Positions 1-7,997 of a stretch of DNA of 64,000 nt are shown here, piece by piece (within the stretch, counting starts at the first letter, position 1; each line of letters begins with the position of its first letter). The DNA comes from an uncultured Bacteroidales bacterium (GTDB lineage Bacteria; Bacteroidota; Bacteroidia; Bacteroidales; WCHB1-69), in the NCBI GenBank assembly GCA_900315245.1, contig OMYJ01000012.1, positions 97,649 to 161,648 on the forward strand. Direction: 5' to 3'. The notes below the pieces were generated by a model. The model saw only the letters and a program-made list of their open reading frames with translations, was not told where the DNA came from and made no database searches. The position numbers were made by a program, and so were the translations under genes.

Positions 1-629
1 AGTGGTTCGGCGACATTATGCCTGGAAAGCAGAGCCCCTGCCAATACCCACAAGAGTCCCCCGCGACGGAAAACCGACTGAAAGAAGTTTGTAAGCCCGT
101 CCCTGACGATATGCTCTTCAAGAGTTGGCTGATGTGCGAGCGGACCGCTCCCGACTATTGCGTCTTCGACCTGCTCTCCGACATTCTTGGCACAGGCCAA
201 AGTTCTTACCTTTACCGTAAATTTGTGGTAGAAGATAGACTCTTCACCGATATCTCCGCCTCCGTTGCTGGATCAGCTGACAGAGGTTTGTTTTTCATCA
301 ACGGACGTCCTGCCGAAGGGGTTTCCATAGAACAGGCAGATGAAGTGTTGACAAAATATTTGCTTGATTTCCAGTTTGATAACAAATTGTCGTACGACTT
401 GCAGAAGGTAAAAAACAATGCCGAATCCATTATTTTAGAACGGAATCTGAAAGTGGAGGACCGTGCCAACACGCTGGCTACGGGCGAATTCTACAGCCGC
501 GCCGAGGATTTTGCTGATGAACGCACCGGCTATTTTGCCGTGACCGAGAACGACATTCGGCGGATTACCGAAACGATGTTCAGGAGGGAGTGCGGGAATA
601 CCTTGTATTATAAAGGGTTAGGAGGTTAG
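1..629 (+). CDS. M16 family zinc peptidase, C-terminal part (5' end outside window)
   Basis: The reading frame is open from the left edge (codons from base 3), so this is the end of a longer gene; about 208 residues are visible. The opening WFGDI-PGK stretch and the later segment with DLLSDILGTGQSSYLY match the second homologous half of insulinase/pitrilysin peptidases (M16), where this half closes over the substrate chamber. The HxxEH zinc site belongs to the first half and is not in the window, so activity cannot be judged. In Bacteroidales such proteins are usually exported and degrade peptides in the periplasm. It converges on merR/smpB, with a hairpin between them. The M16 call is fairly secure; the substrate is unknown. 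Confidence 0.85.
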   Translation, partial: WFGDIMPGKQSPCQYPQESPATENRLKEVCKPVPDDMLFKSWLMCERTAPDYCVFDLLSDILGTGQSSYLYRKFVVEDRLFTDISASVAGSADRGLFFINGRPAEGVSIEQADEVLTKYLLDFQFDNKLSYDLQKVKNNAESIILERNLKVEDRANTLATGEFYSRAEDFADERTGYFAVTENDIRRITETMFRRECGNTLYYKGLGG

Positions 630-639
630 AAGGTTATAG

Positions 640-666
640 GTAGGGGCGAATAATTATTCCCCCTAC
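640..666. terminator. Near-palindromic hairpin between convergent genes
   Basis: A GTAGGGG arm and a CCCCTAC arm flank an AT-rich centre (CGAATAATTATTC). The hairpin lies between the M16 stop and the merR stop and could end transcription from both sides. It is a copy, lacking one base, of the perfect 28-bp palindrome at 26599-26626, so it is a dispersed element rather than a purpose-built terminator. Confidence 0.6.
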
Positions 667-668
667 AA

Positions 669-1034
669 TCACAATAATTTTTTGATTTCCAATAATTTAT
701 CCCGAATCTGTGTCAACGTGTTCACGATGTTGGCGGTTTCGGCCTCTTTCATGAAATTGGTTTTGATGGCGGTTTTCGCGCCTTGGATGGTGTACCCTTT
801 CACTTTGGTGAGGTACTGGACGGTGCGCAGGATGGCGATGTCGTTTTTGGAGTAGAAACGGTCGCCTTTTTTGTTCTTGCGCGGCTTGATCATGTCGAAC
901 TCTTTTTCCCAAAAACGCAGGGTGGAGGCAGGAACACCCAGTGCCTCAGCGGTTTCGCCGATGCCGTACCAGATTTTCTCCTGCTGCGCGATGGATTCGG
1001 GTAGCGTGTCAGTGATGGGGAGATTCTCTTCCAT
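669..1034 (-). CDS. MerR family transcriptional regulator (short form)
   Basis: This 121-residue protein has a MerR-type winged helix-turn-helix at about residues 21-90: the segment WYGIGETAEALGVPASTLRF, then RKNKKGDRFYSKNDI and a wing helix. After it comes only a short helical C-terminus. There is no cysteine-based metal site or ligand-binding domain, so the inducer is not predictable. Bacteroidota commonly carry one such short MerR protein next to housekeeping genes. It starts 6 bases after the smpB stop and is probably co-transcribed with smpB from the promoter at 1514-1521. The target genes are unknown. Confidence 0.85.
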   Translation of the reverse strand: MEENLPITDTLPESIAQQEKIWYGIGETAEALGVPASTLRFWEKEFDMIKPRKNKKGDRFYSKNDIAILRTVQYLTKVKGYTIQGAKTAIKTNFMKEAETANIVNTLTQIRDKLLEIKKLL

Positions 1035-1040
1035 AGCAGT

Positions 1041-1496
1041 TTATTCTTCGTCGGTGCGGCGACGTTGGTCGCGCTCCTTGATGGTTTCGCGTTTGTCGTA
1101 CATTTTCTTACCTTTGGCCAGGCTGATGTCCAGTTTGGCGTAGCCGTTCTCGTTGATCCACAGTAGGGTAGGGATGATGGTGAAGCCGCGTTCGTTGAGC
1201 TTGGTCATCAGTTTGCGCATCTCCTTGCGTTGGAGCAGCAGTTTGCGGTCGCGCTTGGGCTGGTGGTTGTTGTAACTTCCCTGCGCATATTCGCTGACGT
1301 GCATGTTGTGAACCCATAATTCGTTGTTAATGAACGAACAATAGGCATCGGTGATATTGGCGCGACCCGCCCGGATGGATTTGATTTCCGTGCCGGTCAG
1401 CACAATACCCGCTGTGTAGGAAGTGTGCAGATAGTAAAGGAATTCCGCCTTCCTGTTCTTAATCGCGATCTGAGTGTCCTGTTTTCTCTTTCCCAT
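1041..1496 (-). CDS. smpB: SsrA-binding protein SmpB
   Basis: This 151-residue protein is the partner of tmRNA in trans-translation. It binds the tRNA-like part of tmRNA and delivers it to stalled ribosomes. Family hallmarks are visible: [14 protein letters not shown] near the start, the [19 protein letters not shown] stretch, the LLLQRKEM helix and a basic tail with [16 protein letters not shown]. The length matches the family. The ssrA gene itself is not in this window. smpB is the first gene of a short operon with merR. Confidence 0.97.
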   Translation of the reverse strand: MGKRKQDTQIAIKNRKAEFLYYLHTSYTAGIVLTGTEIKSIRAGRANITDAYCSFINNELWVHNMHVSEYAQGSYNNHQPKRDRKLLLQRKEMRKLMTKLNERGFTIIPTLLWINENGYAKLDISLAKGKKMYDKRETIKERDQRRRTDEE

Positions 1497-1513
1497 AGTT
1501 TGTGAATCGGCGG

Positions 1514-1521
1514 CAAAGATA
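1514..1521 (-). promoter_or_regulatory. -7 promoter box (TATCTTTG) for smpB-merR
   Basis: On the minus strand the box reads TATCTTTG, a full match to the Bacteroidota TAnnTTTG consensus, 17 bases before the smpB ATG. No clear -33 element was found. Confidence 0.7.
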
Positions 1522-1531
1522 CGTTTTATTT

Positions 1532-1573
1532 GTGAATTGTGATTAGTGAATTGTGATTAGTGAATTGTGATTG
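1532..1573. repeat. Tandem 14-mer repeat, three copies
   Basis: The unit GTGAATTGTGATTA occurs three times head to tail, the last copy one base short of perfect. It lies between the divergent smpB and folA promoters. Confidence 0.85.
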
Positions 1574-1665
1574 TAGGGTCGTGCCTGCGGTGTGTTGAAC
1601 CTTGAACCAACACCTCACCGTTAATAAAAAAACTCCAAACGCAATTGAAAGACCTGCAACATTCG

Positions 1666-1673
1666 TATTTTTG
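1666..1673 (+). promoter_or_regulatory. -7 promoter box (TATTTTTG) for folA; fixes its start
   Basis: TATTTTTG lies 16 bases before the folA ATG, with a TTG at 1645-1647 as a possible -33 element. The box falls inside the longest open frame (TTG start at 1645), so translation cannot begin there. It supports the ATG at 1690. Confidence 0.7.
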
Positions 1674-1689
1674 CCGAAAATTAAGTACT

Positions 1690-2178
1690 ATGAGCATAAG
1701 TATGATTGCGGCTGTGGGTCAACGGTTGGAGCTGGGTTACCAGAACCAGCTGCTGTGCCATCTGCCCGTGGATTTGAAGCATTTCAAGGAAATCACCTCC
1801 GGGCACACGGTGCTGATGGGCGACCGCACGTGGGATTCGCTGCCCAAGAAGCCCCTGCCGAACCGCCGGAACATCGTCATCACCCTTGACGACATCGAGT
1901 TCGAAGGAGTCGAAACGGTACACTCCATCGATGCCGCGCTCAAGCTCGTGGCCGACGACGAGGAGGCCTTCGTGATGGGCGGCGCCACCATGTACCGACT
2001 TTTCCTGCCTCACGCCGATAAACTTTACCTTACCCGCATAGTCTCTGACTTCACGGCTGACGTCTGGTTCCCCGAAATTGACGAAAACGAATGGAAAATC
2101 GTGGAATCCGAGTTCGTGCCGAAAGATGAAAAAAACGCTTACGATTTATATTTCCAAACCTTAATAAGACAAAAATGA
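1690..2178 (+). CDS. folA: Dihydrofolate reductase
   Basis: FolA reduces dihydrofolate to tetrahydrofolate with NADPH and supplies one-carbon carriers for thymidylate and purine synthesis. The 162-residue protein shows the family order: MIAAVGQRLELGYQNQLLCHLP (N-terminal strand and Met20-type loop, with LP in place of the usual WxLP), DLKHFKEIT, the cofactor motif MGDRTWDSLPKKPLPNRRNIV, the GGATMYRLFLP glycine motif and a final strand region. The acidic residue expected near position 27 appears as the D of VDLKHFK. The ATG at 1690 is preferred because the promoter lies upstream of it. The stop overlaps the next start by four bases (ATGA). Confidence 0.95.
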   Translation: MSISMIAAVGQRLELGYQNQLLCHLPVDLKHFKEITSGHTVLMGDRTWDSLPKKPLPNRRNIVITLDDIEFEGVETVHSIDAALKLVADDEEAFVMGGATMYRLFLPHADKLYLTRIVSDFTADVWFPEIDENEWKIVESEFVPKDEKNAYDLYFQTLIRQK

Positions 2179-2729
2179 AAAGAATAATCGTTGTTTTGGT
2201 TGCCATTTTTGCATGTTTGGCAACTTTCGCCCAGAAGACGACAGAAATCCCGGAAGCCCCGTATCTTCCCATTGACGAACGTACCAATTTGGTTACCTAT
2301 CAAGATGTCGTGAAACAAGAAGGAACTCCTAAAGTGTTGTACGACAGAGCAATGGAGTGGGTTAAAAAGTACTATAAGAATACTGCCGAGGTTATCAAGA
2401 GTGCCGATCCGGAGAAATGCGTCCTCAATATGCGCTCCAGCGTCCGGATTTTCTATAAGGACAAAGACGGCACCATGCGCTTCAAGAACATCGTCTATTA
2501 CAACTTCAAACTCGAATGCCGCGACAACCGCTACCGCTACACCATCACCGATTTCAAGGAGAAAGCCACCGGCTCTGCTCCTATCGAGGTCTGGTTCAAC
2601 ACCTCCGCATCCGGCTGGACTCCCAGCATGTACGGCTACCTTTCCCAAATTGACGAGGAGATGCAGAAGCTCATCGAATCGTTGGAAGAGGGTATGCAGC
2701 CGAAAGAGGAGTTCGTGGACGAATGGTAA
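2175..2729 (+). CDS. Exported DUF4468-like protein
   Basis: This 184-residue protein has a cleavable signal peptide (MKRIIVVLVAIFACLATFAQ, likely cut after FAQ). The rest resembles the DUF4468 TBP-like-fold proteins common in Bacteroidota: a KxxLYDRAMEWVKKYYKNT helix, conserved strands around RSSVRIFYKDKDGTMRFKNI, and a helical end. The function of that family is not established. It overlaps folA by four bases and is translationally coupled to it, although no metabolic link is evident. The family call is by motif resemblance. Confidence 0.65.
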   Translation: MKRIIVVLVAIFACLATFAQKTTEIPEAPYLPIDERTNLVTYQDVVKQEGTPKVLYDRAMEWVKKYYKNTAEVIKSADPEKCVLNMRSSVRIFYKDKDGTMRFKNIVYYNFKLECRDNRYRYTITDFKEKATGSAPIEVWFNTSASGWTPSMYGYLSQIDEEMQKLIESLEEGMQPKEEFVDEW

Positions 2730-2735
2730 ACCAAT

Positions 2736-2763
2736 GTACAATGTATAATGTACAATGTACAAG
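2736..2763. repeat. AATGTAC-type short repeat overlapping a start codon
   Basis: AATGTACAATGTATAATGTA and a further AATGTAC form a small tandem repeat. Its last ATG is the predicted start of the next gene. A related string occurs at 25295-25320. Confidence 0.7.
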
Positions 2764-3507
2764 GTTAACATAATTGTATGGATATGCTCTTTGTCGGTCT
2801 TGCTGTGTTGTGGTTGCTGCCATACCCCGGCGGGGCACATTAAACTGAATTTTTCTTTTGTCGTTGATAATGATTCCCTACGGTTGGATACCTGTATGTA
2901 TCGGAACGCCGCAGGGAATTTGTATGAAGTCACCGACGTGCAGTTTTTCATCTCGCATGTACGGTTGGAAACTACCTCCGGCGAGATAGTGGAAATTGCC
3001 GATAATCAAGGGATTCACTACACCGACATCCGTATTCCCAGGACGCTTTCGTGGGAGGTTGCGGACGTGTTGCCCGCCGACGAATACAAGTCGATTACGT
3101 TTGTGTTCGGGTTGGAAGGGGAGCAGAACAGCACCGGCTATTTCCCGAACCCGCCGGAGAACAACATGAGCTGGCCCGACGTCCTCGGCGGTGGCTACCA
3201 CTACATGAAGATCAACGGTCGCTGGATTGACGGCTCCGGCATACGGCAGCCCTTCAACCTGCATTCGGGCAAAATCGCCACCGACAACGGTTTCGCTGAC
3301 AACACCTTCACCGTGACGTTGCCGTTGGAGCAGTTCGCGGTCATCCACAAAGAAACCGCCGAGCTCACTTTGCAGATGAACGTGAACGCCTGGTTCTCAA
3401 ATCCTTATATTTTCGATTTCAACGTCTTCGGTGGCAGCATTATGCAGAACCGCGAGGCGCAGGAAGTGCTTAGGGAGAATGGGAGGGATGTGTTCGGGGT
3501 GAAATAA
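2755..3507 (+). CDS. MbnP-like lipoprotein
   Basis: This 250-residue protein has a hydrophobic leader ending in a cysteine-rich stretch (LLCCGCC, residues 16-22) that probably serves as a lipoprotein signal, though the lipobox is not canonical. The mature part matches the MbnP-like family first seen beside copper-chelating methanobactin operons: LNFSFVVDND, YEVTDVQFFISHVRL, SITFVFGLEG and the GGYHYMKINGRW signature. Many Bacteroidota carry MbnP-like lipoproteins without methanobactin, so metal binding is only an inference. The start codon sits inside a short repeat, leaving the exact N-terminus uncertain. Confidence 0.7.
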   Translation: MYKVNIIVWICSLSVLLCCGCCHTPAGHIKLNFSFVVDNDSLRLDTCMYRNAAGNLYEVTDVQFFISHVRLETTSGEIVEIADNQGIHYTDIRIPRTLSWEVADVLPADEYKSITFVFGLEGEQNSTGYFPNPPENNMSWPDVLGGGYHYMKINGRWIDGSGIRQPFNLHSGKIATDNGFADNTFTVTLPLEQFAVIHKETAELTLQMNVNAWFSNPYIFDFNVFGGSIMQNREAQEVLRENGRDVFGVK

Positions 3508-3514
3508 TATTCCC

Positions 3515-3641
3515 GCAGAACTCGCGGATTTGCGCAGAAAAACAGCGGGGAGATCTTTCGTCCTCTCCGCTTTTCATTATCTAATAATCTTATTCTCTCA
3601 TCCTCTCTTACTCGTTCAGCACACAAACGAGATTTTTCATC
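3515..3641 (-). pseudogene. Relic of the gcvP 3' end plus its terminator
   Basis: This stretch aligns by eye, with most bases matching, to 21050-21180, which holds the terminator and last codons of gcvP. On the minus strand 3608-3640 reads MKNLVCVLNE-stop, against the gcvP ending RNLVCVLSE-stop. Similarity fades just upstream of these codons. No other part of gcvP is present. It lies directly left of the restriction-modification island and looks like a footprint of duplication or recombination. Confidence 0.7.
3544..3574 (+). terminator. Hairpin with T-run after the MbnP-like gene
   Basis: AGCGGGGAGA and TCTCCGCT arms around a TCTTTCGTCC loop are followed by TTTT on the plus strand. The hairpin is the relic copy of the gcvP terminator, now placed to stop the MbnP-like transcript. 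Confidence 0.55.
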
Positions 3642-3700
3642 GTAATAAAATTTCGTAAAACTTTTACTTGAAAAAAATCATTCTTGTATCGAAAAAAACA

Positions 3701-3708
3701 TATCTTTG
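3701..3708 (+). promoter_or_regulatory. -7 promoter box (TATCTTTG) of the restriction-modification operon
   Basis: A full TAnnTTTG match lies 34 bases before the small hsdS ATG at 3743. The longest ORF starts upstream of the box at 3668, which argues for the later start. Confidence 0.65.
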
Positions 3709-3742
3709 CGGTCTAAAAAATTACGGTAATAAAATTACTATA

Positions 3743-4291
3743 ATGATACGGTTGAAAGATATAGCGGAAATACGATCAGGAGTTTATCTCAACAGTCCCC
3801 CGGGAGATGAGGTGGCCTATATGCAAATGAAGGATCTGCTGATGGATTCCCCGGAAAAAATTGCCTCTTTTGTGGAATATAATCCGAGAATGGAGAAGAA
3901 TCTGCTGCAAAAGGGGGATTTGCTGTTTGCGGGAAAGGGTACCACATACCTTTGCACACTCTTCAATCTTAACATTAAAGCGGTTGCCTCTACCACATTA
4001 TATGTCATACGGGTTCAAAACGACAAGGTATTGCCGGAATATCTCTGTTGGTATCTGAACCGCCCCAATATGGTGAGCAGAATAAGGGCTTCGCAAGTTG
4101 GAAGTTCCACACCGCTGATTCTCAAATCCACCTTGGAGGAAATTGAAATCCCCGTTCCGGATAAAGCCATCCAACGGAAAGTGATGGAGATATCCAGACT
4201 TCAGGAACGGGAAACCTATTTGATAAATACTCTTGCAGAGAAACGCGCAAGTATTGTTAATCAGTTATTAATCAATGAAATAAATAAGTAA
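3743..4291 (+). CDS. Type I specificity subunit-like protein, single target-recognition domain
   Basis: At 182 residues this is about half of a normal HsdS. It has one target-recognition domain: IRLKDIAEIRSGVYL at the start, then LLQKGDLLFAGKGT and the KSTLEEIEIPVPDKAIQRKV motif, followed by one helical spacer. These are the signatures seen once per half in HsdS. The frame is intact, begins after a good promoter and ends one base before hsdM, so it is not an obvious fragment. Half-sized HsdS proteins can dimerise to mimic a full subunit and read a palindromic site. Here it may work with, or compete against, the full HsdS at 7994-9154. It is unusual for hsdS to come first in the operon. Confidence 0.75.
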   Translation: MIRLKDIAEIRSGVYLNSPPGDEVAYMQMKDLLMDSPEKIASFVEYNPRMEKNLLQKGDLLFAGKGTTYLCTLFNLNIKAVASTTLYVIRVQNDKVLPEYLCWYLNRPNMVSRIRASQVGSSTPLILKSTLEEIEIPVPDKAIQRKVMEISRLQERETYLINTLAEKRASIVNQLLINEINK

Positions 4292-4292
4292 T

Positions 4293-5822
4293 ATGGAGAA
4301 CAAGAAAGTAACCCAAGAAGACATTAACCGCACCGTTTGGAAAGCGTGCGACACCTTTCGCGGCGTCATTGACCCGAGCCAGTACAAAGATTACATCCTC
4401 ACGATGCTGTTCCTGAAATACGTGAGCGATGTCTATAAATCGAAGTTGAACGATTATCTGGACAAATACGAGGGCGACAAGGAACGCGCCGAGCGTGCGA
4501 TGCGCCACGAGCGGTTTGTGGTCCCCGAAAAGAGCTCGTTCGACTTCCTTTACGACCACCGCAACGCCACCAACATCGGCGAGCTGATTGACGAGGCACT
4601 GGCCGACTTAGAAGAAGCCAACCGCGAGAAGATGAGCAGCGAAGACGGTAGCAGCATTTTCCGCAACATCAGCTTCAACAGCGCCAATTTGGGTGAGACG
4701 AAGGAGAAAAATGCCCGTTTACGTAATCTATTGCAGGATTTCAAGGGCGTGGAGTTGGACGAGTCGCATTTGGAGAACAACGACATCATCGGCGATGCCT
4801 ATATGTACCTCGTCTCCACCTTTGCTGGGGAGGCGGGCAAGAAGGCTGGCGATTTCTTCACCCCAGCCGAAGTATCTACTTTGCTCGCAAAACTTACCAA
4901 GAGCAAACCCGGCGCACGCATCTGCGATGTGACCTGCGGTTCCGGTTCCCTGCTGATTAAGGCGGGTAAAGAGGTGGATAACAACAACTTCTCGCTGTAC
5001 GGACAGGAGGTGAACGGCAGCACCTGGGCGCTGGCCATGATGAACATGTTCCTACACGGCTTCGACAACGCCGTCATCCGCTGGGGCGACACCTTGCGCA
5101 ACCCCAAACTGAAAACCAATGACAAGCTGATGAAGTTCGACACCGTGGTGGCCAATCCGCCTTTCAGCCTCGACAAATGGGGCGCAGAAGAAGCTGCCAG
5201 CGATCCCTACAACCGTTTCTGGCGTGGCATTCCGCCCAAGAGCAAGGGCGACTGGGCTTTCATCAGCCACATGCTGGAGGTGGCCGACGACAATGGCGGC
5301 AAGGTGGGCGTGATTATCCCGCACGGAGTGTTGTTCCGTGGCGGCAGCGAAGGCAAAATCCGCCAGTATATCCTTGAGAACGAGCATATTTTGGAGGCGG
5401 TTATCGGTCTGCCCGCCAACTTGTTCTACGGCACGGGTATTCCGGCAGCCATCGCCATCTTCCGCAAAGGTCGCGGCTCGGAAAACGTGCTGTTCATTGA
5501 TGCCAGTCGCGAGTACGAGAACGGCAAGAACCAGAACAAGCTCCGTTCCCAGGACATCGAACACATTGTAGGTGTCTATCGCAAGTTCGCCAATGGCGAG
5601 TTGCAGCCCGGCGTGGTGGAAGACAAATACGCCTACGTGGCCACCCCCGCCGAAATCCGCGAGAACGACTTCAACCTCAACATCCCGCGCTATGTCGATA
5701 CCTACGAGGAGGAAGCCGAAATTGACATTCCCGCCGTGCAGAAGGAGATTGAGCAGTTGGAGACGGAACTGGCTGAGGTGCAGGGGAAAATGAAGGAGTA
5801 TTTAAAAGAATTAGGGTATTAA
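4293..5822 (+). CDS. hsdM: Type I restriction-modification methyltransferase subunit HsdM
   Basis: HsdM is the N6-adenine methyltransferase subunit that methylates host sites with S-adenosylmethionine and joins HsdS and HsdR. The 509-residue protein has the helical N-terminal HsdM domain (VWKACDTFRGVIDPSQYKDY), the AdoMet motif DVTCGSGSLL near residue 212 and the catalytic NPPF motif near residue 288. A C-terminal coiled coil (about 465-505) docks to HsdS. All catalytic positions are intact. Base composition is GC-richer than in the accessory genes that follow. Gaps to its neighbours are 1 and 4 bases, indicating one operon. Confidence 0.97.
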   Translation: MENKKVTQEDINRTVWKACDTFRGVIDPSQYKDYILTMLFLKYVSDVYKSKLNDYLDKYEGDKERAERAMRHERFVVPEKSSFDFLYDHRNATNIGELIDEALADLEEANREKMSSEDGSSIFRNISFNSANLGETKEKNARLRNLLQDFKGVELDESHLENNDIIGDAYMYLVSTFAGEAGKKAGDFFTPAEVSTLLAKLTKSKPGARICDVTCGSGSLLIKAGKEVDNNNFSLYGQEVNGSTWALAMMNMFLHGFDNAVIRWGDTLRNPKLKTNDKLMKFDTVVANPPFSLDKWGAEEAASDPYNRFWRGIPPKSKGDWAFISHMLEVADDNGGKVGVIIPHGVLFRGGSEGKIRQYILENEHILEAVIGLPANLFYGTGIPAAIAIFRKGRGSENVLFIDASREYENGKNQNKLRSQDIEHIVGVYRKFANGELQPGVVEDKYAYVATPAEIRENDFNLNIPRYVDTYEEEAEIDIPAVQKEIEQLETELAEVQGKMKEYLKELGY

Positions 5823-5826
5823 AATT

Positions 5827-7260
5827 ATGAACGACGAAAACCAAAATATTGAATATAAGCGCAGTTGGAGCGACGAATACCTAAAATGGGTATGCGGCTT
5901 TGCCAATGCGCAAGGCGGTAGCATCTTCATTGGTATTGACGACGACAAAATTGTTTACGGACTGCCCGATTCACACCGCCAGATGGAGGACATTCCGAAC
6001 AAGATTGTCGCCTTTTTAGGTATTGTGGTGGATGTGAACCTGCACCAAAAGGACGGGCTTGACTATTTGGAAATTGTTGTCAGTCCGAGCAACGTGCCCA
6101 TTTCGTACAAAGGAGTTTTCTACTATCGTTCAGGGGCGACCAAACAGGAACTGAAAGGGGTTGCACTTCAGCAGTTTGTTTTGAAGAAAATGGGGCGCTC
6201 GTGGGACGAGATAGTTTGCGAAGGGGCCAGAATGGAACACATTGACGACGAAGCGGTCGCCTATTTCGTGCGCAAGGGCATAAAAGCGGGAAGATTGCCG
6301 GAGAATGCAGCGGACGATTCCACGGAAACCATCTTGCGCAACCTTGACCTTATAGACGATGAAGGAGGTTTGCGCAACGCCGCCATTTTGCTGTTCGGCA
6401 AGCGGCCGTCGAAGTTTTTTGCCTGTGTAGAATTCAAGATCGGGCGGTTCAAGTCCGAATCCGACCTGCGCAATCAGGATATGATTACGGGTAACCTCAT
6501 TCAGATGGCAGACAAGGTGATGGAAGTGTTGGACAACAAATATTTGATACGTCCTATCCATTACGAGGGTTTGCAGCGCATCGAGCCGCTGGAAATCCCC
6601 GAAAACGCCCTGCGTGAAATCATCTTCAATGCCATCATACACAAAGAATACCCTGGCTACTCAACGCAGATGAGGGTATATGACGACCGGATATGGCTTT
6701 GGAATTCGGGCGGGCTTCCCGACGGCATCACCTTTGAACAGTTTATGGGCGAGCACAGTTCGTGTCCGCGCAACCGGCTTATTGCCAGAGTGTTCTATTT
6801 GGCCGGTTTCATCGAGTCGTGGGGACGCGGCATTGACAAAATCAGAGACGAGTTTGTGGCCAACGGCTTGGAAGCCCCCGTTTACAAGGAGGAGATGGGC
6901 GGAATGTCGGTGTACATCACTCGAAGGAAAGGATTGTTTGGCGAAAATGACGGTGTAAATAACCCTGTAAATGACCCTGTAAAAGTTATTGATAATAACA
7001 GTATTACAATAGATAGTGACCCTGTAAATGACCCTGTAAAAATTACAGGCTCTACTTTCCTTGTTCTTAGAGCTATCGTCGATAATCCTGACTTGACTTA
7101 CGAGGAGATACAAGTAATCATTAACCGCTCAAGAGCCACGGTTAAGCGTGCGATAAAAGTACTACGTATTAATAAATACATTGTCCGTGAAGGTTCCGAC
7201 AAATCGGGACACTGGTATGTAACTGAAAAAGGACAGAACTATCTTCAAACACATAAATAA
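5827..7260 (+). CDS. AlbA_2/Schlafen-type ATP-binding putative transcriptional regulator
   Basis: The 477-residue protein has three recognisable parts. Residues about 5-120 are an AlbA_2 (Schlafen-like) domain with IEYKRSW and FANAQGGSIFIGIDD. Residues about 255-360 resemble the HATPase_c_4 ATP-binding domain (NALREIIFNAIIHKEY, WNSGGLPDGI, ESWGRGIDKI). Residues about 405-475 form a winged helix (TYEEIQVIINRSRATVKRAI). A linker between the last two contains two blocks of a 12-base repeat encoding NPVNDPVK and DPVNDPVK. Such proteins often sit inside type I restriction operons and are usually annotated as ATP-dependent regulators. A role in controlling the operon or sensing phage is inferred, not shown. 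It is co-directional with hsdM, four bases downstream. Confidence 0.8.
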   Translation: MNDENQNIEYKRSWSDEYLKWVCGFANAQGGSIFIGIDDDKIVYGLPDSHRQMEDIPNKIVAFLGIVVDVNLHQKDGLDYLEIVVSPSNVPISYKGVFYYRSGATKQELKGVALQQFVLKKMGRSWDEIVCEGARMEHIDDEAVAYFVRKGIKAGRLPENAADDSTETILRNLDLIDDEGGLRNAAILLFGKRPSKFFACVEFKIGRFKSESDLRNQDMITGNLIQMADKVMEVLDNKYLIRPIHYEGLQRIEPLEIPENALREIIFNAIIHKEYPGYSTQMRVYDDRIWLWNSGGLPDGITFEQFMGEHSSCPRNRLIARVFYLAGFIESWGRGIDKIRDEFVANGLEAPVYKEEMGGMSVYITRRKGLFGENDGVNNPVNDPVKVIDNNSITIDSDPVNDPVKITGSTFLVLRAIVDNPDLTYEEIQVIINRSRATVKRAIKVLRINKYIVREGSDKSGHWYVTEKGQNYLQTHK

Positions 7261-7273
7261 AAACAACTTCAAC

Positions 7274-7558
7274 ATGAAACATATAAAAGACAATTACAAT
7301 TTTAGCATATCTTTACGATGCATTGTCTGCGGTCGTGACGATTGCTTCGAATCCAATGAAGATAAGTCATACATCAAATGCACGAACTGCGGAAAAGAAT
7401 ACTTTGGTGGTCGGGACGAACTTATTGAGTGCAACAATGAACAAATACAAGAATCCATTGATCAGAAGAAAAAAGAAATAACATCTGATGTGAAAAAGGA
7501 GATTCACGATATGATTAAAAAGGCTTTTGCTGGAAACAAAAACATTAAAATCAAATAG
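7274..7558 (+). CDS. Small zinc-ribbon protein of unknown function
   Basis: This 94-residue protein has two CxxC pairs (CIVC at about residues 13-16 and CTNC at about 34-37) spaced as in a zinc ribbon, followed by a charged helix rich in Lys and Glu (QKKKEITSDVKKEIHDMIKKAF). No enzyme motif is visible. It sits between the AlbA_2 gene (13-base gap) and a one-TM protein (1-base gap). It is clearly part of the operon and much AT-richer than hsdM. It may be a nucleic-acid-binding or adaptor protein, but no family is recognised. Confidence 0.7.
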   Translation: MKHIKDNYNFSISLRCIVCGRDDCFESNEDKSYIKCTNCGKEYFGGRDELIECNNEQIQESIDQKKKEITSDVKKEIHDMIKKAFAGNKNIKIK

Positions 7559-7559
7559 T

Positions 7560-7997
7560 ATGGAAATGGCATCAATAATAATTTCTATATTGGCCTTAAT
7601 AGGAACAGTGTACACATACTTTGTTCACGATCGAAAGATAAAAAGACAAGAATCTATTATTAATGAATATCAACTGGCAAAGTTTAAGGAAGAGGAAGAA
7701 GAAGGCAAAAAAGCTTTGATCAGTGGCAATATCATAAAAACAGAAAGAAGTCAACGTGTTTTGAAAATCTACAATAAGGGCAAAGCCACAGCTACGAACA
7801 TCAACATACAAGGCCTTGATATTCGGGAGATAGAATTGCAGGATAACATTTTGCCCTATGAGTTACTTAACCCTCAAGATTATGCACAGATAAAATTTTT
7901 AATTATTATGAATGCTCCGTCAACTATTAAACTCACCTATACTTGGGACGATGCGTATCAAACTGGTAATTCATCCACTCAAATTCTACCATTATGA
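7560..7997 (+). CDS. Single-pass membrane protein of unknown function
   Basis: The ATG at 7560, one base after the previous stop, is preferred over an earlier in-frame start inside that gene. The 145-residue product has one N-terminal membrane segment (IIISILALIGTVYTYFV) and a basic KIKRQE stretch, so the rest is probably cytoplasmic. A short coiled coil then leads to a strand-rich domain containing LKIYNKGKATATNINI, which looks like an immunoglobulin-like fold. The stop overlaps the full hsdS start by four bases. No homologue is recognised. It may form a pair with the preceding zinc-ribbon protein. Confidence 0.65.
   Translation: MEMASIIISILALIGTVYTYFVHDRKIKRQESIINEYQLAKFKEEEEEGKKALISGNIIKTERSQRVLKIYNKGKATATNINIQGLDIREIELQDNILPYELLNPQDYAQIKFLIIMNAPSTIKLTYTWDDAYQTGNSSTQILPL

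Noticed and set aside
3743..4291. Small hsdS as a truncated pseudogene
   Set aside because: It has its own promoter, an intact start, a natural helical end and one-base spacing to hsdM, so it looks functional.
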